A program made the position numbers and the translations under genes. From contig DAHVXO010000156.1 in NCBI GenBank assembly GCA_027356675.1, positions 1-5,193 of the forward strand: DNA of 5,193 nucleotides, in the 5' to 3' direction. Below the pieces are notes generated by a model. That model did not search any database. It saw only the letters and a program-made list of their open reading frames with translations, and was not told where the DNA came from. Source of the stretch: Symbiobacteriaceae bacterium (GTDB lineage Bacteria > Bacillota_E > Symbiobacteriia > Symbiobacteriales > Symbiobacteriaceae). Below, in pieces: positions 1-4,963 of this stretch. Every line of letters starts with the position of its first letter. Within the stretch, counting starts at the first letter, position 1.

Positions 1-1991
1 ATGCGACTGACCAGCAGCGCCCATTTATCGGGGCCTAGCGAACTCATGTACCAGGTCTCCCGGGGGCGAATCTCCCTTGTGTAGGTTTCAGCGAGCTTGA
101 AGTCAATGCCGCAGTACCAGGGCTCCATACTCCCGAGGCAGACTTTAAGGTAGTCGTCCAGCGTAAGGTTGGCAACCGCCATATCATCCTCGCTCGGAGG
201 CAGCTCCGGGTCGCTTGGTGTATTGACCTTAAAGGTGCTGAACTTTTTAGAGTCACTAAAGGTCGACGGACCATAGGTGTCACCGCAGCCATCGCTTTGC
301 GAAATCCGGGCACTGGCCGTAATAGTGAACTCACCTACGACCGGTGGGGGTGTGAAGACGGCCACCCATTGGCCGTTTTGGTTTTGGAAGGACTGCGTTT
401 CCCCCCAAGAGGCTGTAGCAGTTCGATTTGAGGTACTCCCGCTGGTAGACAAGCGGGCCGTAACGTAGCCGCCTGGTACCCGGATCAGCCCAGTTGGCGA
501 GAGAGTCAGAGTCAGGTCGCGGTCGTCGGGATCGGGAATGCACGGTGGCTCACATTGACCGTTGCTCCCGGTTGTGTAACCAGGCGGGCACGTGGTGGTG
601 GAGCCATTGACGCTAATCGTCGCACTGCCAGACCCAGTTGCACCTGCCGTGTCCCGGACGCTGACACTTGCAGTTTGCGCACTCTGGATATTCGAGTAGC
701 TCGATGTCGACGATGTGGAGCCGCTATTCCAGTTGTATGAGTATGAACCGTTCCCGCCGCTGATGGATGCGGAGCACGAAGAACTGCCACCCGGTGATAC
801 GTTGGAGGGGGAGCAACTGACGGATACCGCCAACTGACCGCCGCCCGTCACCGTGTAACTGCCGTTGCCGCCGCCGGAAACGCCTTTGGAGTCGGTGACC
901 GTGACATCGGCCGTAAATGTCCCGGGGGTTGTGTGGGGGCCGAACGTCTTGCTGCTGCTCCCCCAACTGTACGTGTAAGGAGCCGTACCACCGCTCACGG
1001 ACGCAGAACAGGTCGTAGTGGTCTTTCCATCCGCGGGGATGCTCGAAGGTGAGCACGAGACGGTAACGGACAAGGAGCTGGCGCCCGTCACAGTGACCGA
1101 TGCGCTGTTCGAGGCTGAGGCTCCCTGCTTGTCCGTGGCGCTGGCGCTGATCGTGTACTGCCCAGGAGCGTACGTGAACGACTGGGTGACACTTCCGGTT
1201 CCGGTCTTGCCGCCAAGGCTCACCGTCACGGTGTCGCCGGCGTCCGGGTCACTCCCGGTCGCTGTACACGAGAAGGTGGCGGTTGTCTGCCCGGCCGGCA
1301 CGGAGACAGAACCGGGGCATGAAACGCTGACCGATGGGGGGGTATTCTTGGTGACAACCTCGACATTTGTGGAGTACGTATTCTGCAGCGACCCATCCCC
1401 GATCGTTACAGCGACGTATTCCCACCCTGCCGCTGTGGCCGTGAAGCTTTGTTTCGGATTCCACCAGTAGGTAACGGGATCACCGTCAGGGTCGCTGCCG
1501 CTTGCGCTACAGGAGATGGTGTCTCCTACATAAACTCTACCCGGGCAACTGATTGAACCGGTCGGCGGGCGATTGACCTTGGTGCAACCACCGCCCCAGG
1601 GCTGCTCCATCATCTTGTTGCCATTCCCGTCGTAACCCTGAGACATGCCACCCGGGGCCTCTACGTAGCCCGCTCCGCAGCTTCCCTGCGATCCCCCGGT
1701 GTTGCTCGTTGTGGAGAGGATATTCCAGGTATCCGTGTGCCCGTCGTTATTCCACGTGATGCCACTTTGCCAACTCTTTGTACAGTTCGAGCTCCAAGAG
1801 CCGGCTGTGCCGTCCCAGCTGCACTTCGTACCATTCCAGGTGGCACTCCCCCATGTGCTCCAGTTTACGGTGTAAGAGCCATCGTGTGCGCTCGCATCTC
1901 CGGGCCAGAATGCGAGTGCAAGGATCTGTATCAGGAGAGCCACTACCAAAGTAGTGGCTCCCACCCGCTGAGACTGTAGTCGTGCCATCAT
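1..1991 (-). CDS. Exported Trp-rich, multi-Ig/PKD/SprB-like repeat surface protein, C-terminus cut by window edge
   Basis: The frame is open for 663 codons plus two bases and has no stop in the window. ATG at 1991 is followed by a second ATG at 1988, both behind GGAAAGGTAGG; the spacing suits either. Residues 1-35 are a Sec signal peptide (R4 and R9 in the basic end, a hydrophobic core around 11-29, likely cleavage after ASA at 33-35). Residues 41-90 hold eight Trp. Four beta-sandwich-like repeats follow, roughly 141-216, 217-303, 304-383 and 384-463. Each has two Cys: 149/161, 225/242, 313/328 and 393/406. The first two carry SDPD acidic motifs; the last two have SGG-x(3)-Y-x-Y-x-W, typical of SprB/PKD-like repeats. 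Then come CPPGY at 468-472, more beta-rich sequence to about 590, and an acidic linker SDPELPPSEDD. No SLH, LPXTG or enzyme motif is visible so far. It probably acts as a surface adhesin or structural protein. It starts 5 bases after the SLH gene stop, suggesting one operon. Export and repeats are clear; function is inference. Confidence 0.88.
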   Translation of the reverse strand, partial: MMARLQSQRVGATTLVVALLIQILALAFWPGDASAHDGSYTVNWSTWGSATWNGTKCSWDGTAGSWSSNCTKSWQSGITWNNDGHTDTWNILSTTSNTGGSQGSCGAGYVEAPGGMSQGYDGNGNKMMEQPWGGGCTKVNRPPTGSISCPGRVYVGDTISCSASGSDPDGDPVTYWWNPKQSFTATAAGWEYVAVTIGDGSLQNTYSTNVEVVTKNTPPSVSVSCPGSVSVPAGQTTATFSCTATGSDPDAGDTVTVSLGGKTGTGSVTQSFTYAPGQYTISASATDKQGASASNSASVTVTGASSLSVTVSCSPSSIPADGKTTTTCSASVSGGTAPYTYSWGSSSKTFGPHTTPGTFTADVTVTDSKGVSGGGNGSYTVTGGGQLAVSVSCSPSNVSPGGSSSCSASISGGNGSYSYNWNSGSTSSTSSYSNIQSAQTASVSVRDTAGATGSGSATISVNGSTTTCPPGYTTGSNGQCEPPCIPDPDDRDLTLTLSPTGLIRVPGGYVTARLSTSGSTSNRTATASWGETQSFQNQNGQWVAVFTPPPVVGEFTITASARISQSDGCGDTYGPSTFSDSKKFSTFKVNTPSDPELPPSEDDMAVANLTLDDYLKVCLGSMEPWYCGIDFKLAETYTREIRPRETWYMSSLGPDKWALLVSR
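603..1571 (-). repeat. Four tandem Ig/PKD/SprB-like protein repeats, about 76-87 residues each
   Basis: This part of the left-hand gene encodes four consecutive domains: 1571-1344, 1343-1083, 1082-843 and 842-603. Each starts with an S-[IV]-S-C or V-S-C strand, and a second Cys follows 12-17 residues later. Repeats 1 and 2 share SGSDPDGD/TGSDPDAGD. Repeats 3 and 4 share CSPS, a second Cys followed by SAS, then SGG and a Y-x-Y-x-W strand. Similarity persists weakly in DNA: 1486-1517 and 1242-1273 match at 24 of 32 positions by my count. The arrangement looks like two successive duplications of two domain subtypes. The domain family is assigned from motifs only. Confidence 0.75.
1937..1960 (-). 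repeat. 10-bp perfect inverted repeat with 4-nt loop inside the signal-peptide codons
   Basis: Arms gagccactac (1937-1946) and gtagtggctc (1951-1960) are perfect complements around a caaa loop. In the minus-strand mRNA the stem can extend by a G-U and a G-C pair to 12 bp. It lies about 30 nt inside the coding region, over codons 11-18 of the signal peptide hydrophobic core. It could slow early elongation or protect the 5' end of this cistron. That role is inference. Confidence 0.8.
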
Positions 1992-1995
1992 ATGG

Positions 1996-2006
1996 CCTAC
2001 CTTTCC
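1996..2006 (-). promoter_or_regulatory. Ribosome-binding site for the Ig-repeat gene, overlapping the stop of the preceding gene
   Basis: The minus strand reads GGAAAGGTAGG, and its TAG is the stop codon of the upstream SLH gene. GGAAAGG lies 8 nt before the ATG at 1991, and AAGGTAGG lies 7 nt before the ATG at 1988. The second ATG could therefore be the main start. Because the Shine-Dalgarno sequence lies within the preceding gene's last codons, translation is probably coupled. Confidence 0.6.
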
Positions 2007-3292
2007 GTTCCCGCCCGGAAAGACTGGGTGATCACCCAGCGCCCGTCCTCCTTCTTCATATGAAAGTTAAGGACGTGGGTGCGGGTGCCGCCAATCTTCA
2101 ACTGCGGCATTTCATTTCGCTCGAATACTCTCACCCGGACTTTCGCAAAGCCATCCATCAACATGGGAGAGCCGTCCGGCCACCGGTCTGCTTCGACCGA
2201 GACCACGCTGAAGTCGCGCAGGAGTTCAAACGGACTGCGGCCCCACTTGTCGAGCTCGTTAAGCAGGGTCCAACCCCATCGGGGGAAGGTCAGGGTGCCG
2301 CGACCATTCTTGTAGCCGCTCTGACCAGGCACCAGGACATAATAGTACGGCCCGATAATCTGCTCACTGTAGTACGGCCGGAACGCGGCTTTGATCTCGG
2401 ACTCCTTCGCAAAGAGGTAATGCCCCGGATCGGCGTAGATAGCCTGATCGCGGTCCCGCAGGAGTTCATACTGCCGGACATACTCGGACATTGCTCCCTT
2501 GATGACCCCCTCCAGTTCGGCGACTGTCGGGGCTTGCGCGTTAAACCGCTTGAGGGTTCGGACCATGATTGCAGCTGATTGGACTCGGTTGGCGCTTCCA
2601 AGTGGCGCTAGCAGGCCGCTTCCGACCCCCTTGATAATCCCCAGCGAGACCGCCTTGGCTACGTCGTCCCGTAGGTGCGCCGGAATCTCAGCAGCATCAG
2701 AGAAACCGCTGAGATCGGCCTTCGGGACCGTGCTGCTATAGGCCTCCACGGCGCGGGCTGTCCATGCAGCCAGCTGGGCACGGGAAATCGGTGTGTTGGG
2801 CCCGAACCTGCCACCAGGATGATCAGCGGCTTTGATGATCCCCTTCGCATAGAGGCTAGACACGGAGGGGGTATACCAGCCTTCGGACTCGACGTCCTCA
2901 AAGGGCGGGGTTAGGCTAGGTTTTCCGGTAAGGCTGATCGCCCGTGCCAGGATGGCTGCGAATTCGGCGTGGGTAATCGTATTGCCGGGCCGAAATTCCG
3001 GCGGAGCCTTCCAGGTGACCATCGCCTTGCAGTCGGCTGCACTGCCGGCGTTACAGTAGGTGATGTCCCGGCCGGGGTAGCCGTTGATGATCTCCCAGGC
3101 CGTAGCGTTGGCCATCTCGTCCCCGGACATGGCCCAGGCATAAGGACCCGCAGGGGTGAGATCTTCGGGGGAAGTCACCCACTGGTCGGCATCGGCAAAC
3201 ATGGTGTGGGGCAAGGCAAGTGCAGTCGTAGGAGTAAGCAGCGCGAGGCATCCGGCCACGAGGGCTGCTTTCCACTTGCGTTTGCTGGTCAT
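1997..3292 (-). CDS. SLH-domain surface protein with C-terminal NTF2-like domain, altered SLH motifs
   Basis: Exported protein of 431 residues. ATG at 3292 is chosen because a perfect GGAGG lies 7 nt upstream; a longer frame from 3349 would put the basic n-region and signal core far inside the protein. The signal peptide is residues 1 to about 26 (basic KRKWK, hydrophobic core, ALA before LPHT). Three SLH repeats lie at about 51-118, 131-184 and 197-250. Repeat 1 has a roughly 20-residue insertion after INGY containing C80 and C88. The binding motif TRAE is altered in every repeat: THAE, SRAQ and NRVQ. Residues about 254-431 form an alpha-helix followed by beta strands, ending FSVVSVEAD...HVLNFHMKKEDGRWVITQSF, which looks like an NTF2-like fold. 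SLH domains in known families bind pyruvylated secondary cell-wall polymer non-covalently. It is paralogous to the gene 73 bp upstream and lies 5 bp before the Ig-repeat gene. SLH assignment is strong; the C-terminal fold is tentative. Confidence 0.93.
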   Translation of the reverse strand: MTSKRKWKAALVAGCLALLTPTTALALPHTMFADADQWVTSPEDLTPAGPYAWAMSGDEMANATAWEIINGYPGRDITYCNAGSAADCKAMVTWKAPPEFRPGNTITHAEFAAILARAISLTGKPSLTPPFEDVESEGWYTPSVSSLYAKGIIKAADHPGGRFGPNTPISRAQLAAWTARAVEAYSSTVPKADLSGFSDAAEIPAHLRDDVAKAVSLGIIKGVGSGLLAPLGSANRVQSAAIMVRTLKRFNAQAPTVAELEGVIKGAMSEYVRQYELLRDRDQAIYADPGHYLFAKESEIKAAFRPYYSEQIIGPYYYVLVPGQSGYKNGRGTLTFPRWGWTLLNELDKWGRSPFELLRDFSVVSVEADRWPDGSPMLMDGFAKVRVRVFERNEMPQLKIGGTRTHVLNFHMKKEDGRWVITQSFRAGTER

Positions 3293-3365
3293 AACAAGGC
3301 CTCCAAAGAGTTTAGTGAGTAACAGCGCCTTACAATCGTAACGGAACAACCGGTATTCCTGGTAG
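3293..3365 (-). other. 73-bp gap between the two SLH genes
   Basis: It contains the ribosome-binding site of the downstream gene and no convincing terminator: there is no GC-rich stem followed by a T-run on the minus strand. A short imperfect inverted repeat (ttac/gtaa arms, 3330-3341) is too weak to call an operator. I see no clear -35/-10 pair. The gap therefore fits read-through within one operon, although an internal promoter cannot be excluded. Confidence 0.5.
3300..3307 (-). promoter_or_regulatory. Shine-Dalgarno sequence that fixes the second SLH gene start
   Basis: The minus strand reads TTTGGAGG, with GGAGG ending 7 nt before the ATG at 3292. This is the best ribosome-binding site in the window. 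It rules against the upstream ATG at 3349, which would place this site inside the coding region. Confidence 0.88.
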
Positions 3366-4667
3366 TCATTTCACATAAGAAACGCGCCACTGACTACCAT
3401 CCAGGCGGAGGTACACCTGCTGTGTTTGAATCAGCGGGGCCAAACTCTTACCCCGACTGATCGTGACTGGGTACACGTCGGTCTGTACGGAGACCACAGC
3501 AAACCGGTCGGTGATCAAAATGGGTTCCACTTTCTTCACCGACCGAATCTGGTACCAGTAGTCCCTGTCCGAGCGGTCGTACACATGCGAGGCCACCAGG
3601 CTGAAAAAACGGCTCAGCCCGTGCATATTGGGGAAGCCCTCGGAGGCCCCACAGAGGAGTCCGCCAGCCACATCCACACCGGCTGCCGGGGGCGGGCAGA
3701 GGGTTGAATCCTGCGAGTCCATGACCCACCATTCCAATGCGGAGGGGGCATAGTAGGCTCCCAAGGTCTTTCGGAGGTCTTCGAGGTCAGGAATCGGCTT
3801 CCGCGAGTCTCGCATAAAGCGATCGTACGCCGTCCAAGCCTCTTGGGCCGCACGCTGCAGGGTAGAGATCTCCGGGGCTGCCTGGGAGAGCTTCTTGACC
3901 AGGCGCACGATCATGACCACCGCCTCCGCCCTGGTGGCGGTTTCGTCGGGACGGAAGCTGCCGTCCGGATATCCGGTGATGATCCCGAGGGCCACTGCCT
4001 GTCCTAATTCCTGCTCATACTGGTACCGACGCGGCACGTCCGTGAAGGAGAGCGGCCTTGCCCCCACCCCCAGACCGTGCACCTGGGCCGAACGAGCCAC
4101 CCACGCCGCAATCTCAGCCCTGGTAATCGGTGAGTCCGGCTTTAACTGGTCCAAAAAATAGTCTGTAAGCCGAATAACCTGTCGGTCCACCAGAGGCGCC
4201 AGATAGCGTTGGTACCACGACTCCTTAGGGGTGTCCCTGAATGGCGCAAAACTTCCCGGCCGGTAGGTTTGATCGTCTCCTGTCACCCGCGCCAGGATGG
4301 CGGCAAATTCCGCCCGCGTCACCTGGCGCCCCGCACCAAATAGAGGTGCTGTCGGTAGGGACAGCTGGACCGGCTGGCCAGGGCTGTAGGGGCTCGGGGT
4401 GCCCGCAAGCCCGGGTAACGACTCCGTTGATTGCCCGTGAGGCATGACGTCGGACAGGTCGCGTGAGACCCGCCCCTGGTCGTAGCCAGTGACCAGATCC
4501 CAACCAATGGCCAACTCCAGGTCTGCCTGTGCCCAACGAAACGGGCCGCTGGGACTGGTGAACGTCTGGTGGTCGACCATCAGAAATGGAGTGGCGCCCT
4601 GTACACTCGTGGGCGCACACACCATCAGCGCAACGGCAGCCAAAAGTCCGATTACCCTTCTCCTCAC
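3366..4667 (-). CDS. SLH-domain surface protein with three canonical SLH motifs and C-terminal NTF2-like domain
   Basis: Exported protein of 433 residues if it starts at the GTG at 4667. That start gives a compact signal peptide (RRR, then a hydrophobic core, cleavage near VQG-A around residues 23-25), and GGAGGT lies 12 nt upstream. ATGs at 4709 or 4700 would add 14 or 11 residues ahead of the basic region. Three SLH repeats follow: about 43-130, 143-197 and 208-260 (GTG numbering). Each ends in an intact motif: VTRAE 116-120, ITRAE 181-185, ATRAE 244-248. Repeat 3 is textbook, with GIITGYPDGSFRPDE. Repeat 1 has a roughly 50-residue Pro/Ser-rich insertion after VTGY. The C-terminal part (about 261-433) has an alpha-helical start, two Cys at 324 and 339, and final strands FAVVSVQTD...QQVYLRLDGSQWRVSYVK resembling the downstream paralogue. 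Expected role: envelope anchoring through secondary cell-wall polymer. First gene of the proposed operon. Confidence 0.92.
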   Translation of the reverse strand: MRRRVIGLLAAVALMVCAPTSVQGATPFLMVDHQTFTSPSGPFRWAQADLELAIGWDLVTGYDQGRVSRDLSDVMPHGQSTESLPGLAGTPSPYSPGQPVQLSLPTAPLFGAGRQVTRAEFAAILARVTGDDQTYRPGSFAPFRDTPKESWYQRYLAPLVDRQVIRLTDYFLDQLKPDSPITRAEIAAWVARSAQVHGLGVGARPLSFTDVPRRYQYEQELGQAVALGIITGYPDGSFRPDETATRAEAVVMIVRLVKKLSQAAPEISTLQRAAQEAWTAYDRFMRDSRKPIPDLEDLRKTLGAYYAPSALEWWVMDSQDSTLCPPPAAGVDVAGGLLCGASEGFPNMHGLSRFFSLVASHVYDRSDRDYWYQIRSVKKVEPILITDRFAVVSVQTDVYPVTISRGKSLAPLIQTQQVYLRLDGSQWRVSYVK

Positions 4668-4679
4668 GCTGTAAACGAC

Positions 4680-4685
4680 ACCTCC
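4680..4685 (-). promoter_or_regulatory. Ribosome-binding site GGAGGT for the first SLH gene
   Basis: GGAGGT lies 12 nt before the GTG at 4667. The spacing is longer than usual but the match is strong. Neither upstream ATG has a comparable site: AAAGG lies about 10 nt before 4709. The site sits just after a small hairpin (4707-4690) that holds the alternative ATG at 4700 in its loop. Confidence 0.55.
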
Positions 4686-4689
4686 GATT

Positions 4690-4707
4690 GGCTCACCCAT
4701 GGGAGCC
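4690..4707 (-). repeat. Leader hairpin next to the ribosome-binding site
   Basis: ggctc...gagcc arms pair across an inner cc/gg with one bulged base, and the loop is centred on the ATG at 4700-4698. Four bases separate it from GGAGGT. It may hide the upstream ATGs and leave the GTG start exposed; that is inference. Confidence 0.5.
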
Positions 4708-4723
4708 ATCTACTCGACGCCTT

Positions 4724-4739
4724 TGCAGGAGTTCCTGCA
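4724..4739 (-). repeat. 7-bp perfect inverted repeat in the SLH leader
   Basis: Arms tgcagga (4724-4730) and tcctgca (4733-4739) are exact complements around a 2-base centre; as RNA it would form a 6-bp stem with a tetraloop. It directly abuts the 4740-4755 palindrome with no base between them. There is no T-run, so it is not an intrinsic terminator. Confidence 0.7.
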
Positions 4740-4755
4740 GCTTCGCCGGCGAAGC
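4740..4755 (-). repeat. 16-bp perfect palindrome in the SLH leader
   Basis: gcttcgccggcgaagc equals its own reverse complement. It could be a dimeric protein-binding site in DNA or a hairpin in the leader RNA. It lies about 75-90 nt upstream of the GTG start, between two other hairpins. Confidence 0.75.
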
Positions 4756-4774
4756 CGGACCCTCGATCAGCCGT

Positions 4775-4791
4775 AAAGAGGAAGCCTCTTT
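4775..4791 (-). repeat. First leader hairpin, 7-bp stem with 3-nt loop
   Basis: Arms aaagagg and cctcttt are perfect complements around aag. If transcription starts near 4799, this stem would sit almost at the 5' end of the mRNA, where hairpins are known to stabilise transcripts by hindering 5'-end-dependent decay. The position relative to the transcription start is inferred. Confidence 0.65.
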
Positions 4792-4848
4792 GTGGTAACC
4801 GCAATATCATACTACCATACAAAAGAGTAAATCGAAACTAATACCACA
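4791..4848. repeat. 7-bp inverted repeat bracketing the AT-rich promoter island
   Basis: tgtggta (4791-4797) and taccaca (4842-4848) are exact reverse complements with 44 bp between them, enclosing the candidate -10 box. On the minus strand a related TATGGTA occurs just upstream of that box. This could be a pair of operator half-sites, or chance. Confidence 0.35.
4806..4840 (-). promoter_or_regulatory. Candidate promoter for the SLH operon
   Basis: An AT-rich island (about 4802-4842) in otherwise GC-rich DNA carries TATGAT (4811-4806, minus strand), one mismatch from the sigma-70/sigma-A -10 consensus. No good -35 box is found at 16-18 bp: the hexamer at 17 bp is CGATTT. An activator or alternative sigma factor is possible. 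Start of transcription would be near 4799, giving a leader of about 130 nt. Confidence 0.4.
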
Positions 4849-4857
4849 GTCACATTC

Positions 4858-4885
4858 CGCGTCTCTCCGGTCTTGGAGAGACGCG
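4858..4885 (-). terminator. 11-bp perfect hairpin, candidate terminator of the upstream gene
   Basis: Arms cgcgtctctcc (4858-4868) and ggagagacgcg (4875-4885) are perfect complements with a 6-nt loop. It lies about 80-105 bp past the stop of the right-hand gene. Neither strand has a T-run after the stem, so it is not a classical intrinsic terminator. It may terminate weakly, block 3' decay or have another role. Confidence 0.4.
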
Positions 4886-4887
4886 AA

Positions 4888-4910
4888 GAGAGCCCGGTAG
4901 CCGGGCTCTC
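4888..4910 (-). terminator. 10-bp perfect GC-rich hairpin, candidate terminator
   Basis: Arms gagagcccgg (4888-4897) and ccgggctctc (4901-4910) are exact complements with a 3-nt loop. It is separated by only two bases from the 4858-4885 hairpin. The T-run is again missing. The pair sits between the end of one gene and the presumed promoter of the next, where a terminator is expected. Confidence 0.42.
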
Positions 4911-4914
4911 GGCA

Positions 4915-4962
4915 ACGCTGCCTGGAAGCGGGGGACAAACTCCTTCCCCCCTCCCGCAGCGT
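4915..4962 (-). repeat. Long stem with 7-bp outer arms just after the stop codon of the right-hand gene
   Basis: acgctgc (4915-4921) pairs with gcagcgt (4956-4962), and ggggg (4930-4934) can pair with ccccc (4946-4950) inside. The outer arm begins one base beyond the stop codon at 4964. With the next two hairpins it makes a continuous structured block of about 105 nt. Confidence 0.5.
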
Positions 4963-4963
4963 C

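Noticed and set aside
724..1056. 110-codon minus-strand frame, and similar ones at 331-543, 512-790 and 1249-1464
   Set aside because: They are out of frame with the continuous 663-codon frame on the same strand and have Arg/His-rich, low-complexity products typical of shifted frames.
1018..1470. 150-codon plus-strand frame that looks protein-like and hydrophobic
   Set aside because: It is antisense to the Ig-repeat frame, which has a signal peptide, ordered repeats and operon context. Repetitive Val/Thr/Ser codons often give protein-like antisense frames.
1982..2578. 198-codon plus-strand open frame
   Set aside because: It lies wholly antisense to the well-supported SLH gene, lacks a recognisable domain and is an expected shadow of GC-rich coding sequence.
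3248..3259. Possible lipobox (VAGC) in the signal peptide of the 431-residue protein
   Set aside because: The hydrophobic stretch before the Cys is only about six residues and the hydrophobic core continues after it, so ordinary cleavage after ALA is more likely.
3293..3349. Upstream ATG at 3349 as the start of the second SLH gene
   Set aside because: It would put the strong GGAGG inside the gene and add 19 residues ahead of the signal peptide. The ATG at 3292 has ideal spacing.
3343..3359. Inverted ggaa/ttcc around accggt as a terminator between the SLH genes
   Set aside because: Only four base pairs with an asymmetric loop, and no T-run follows; too weak to end transcription.
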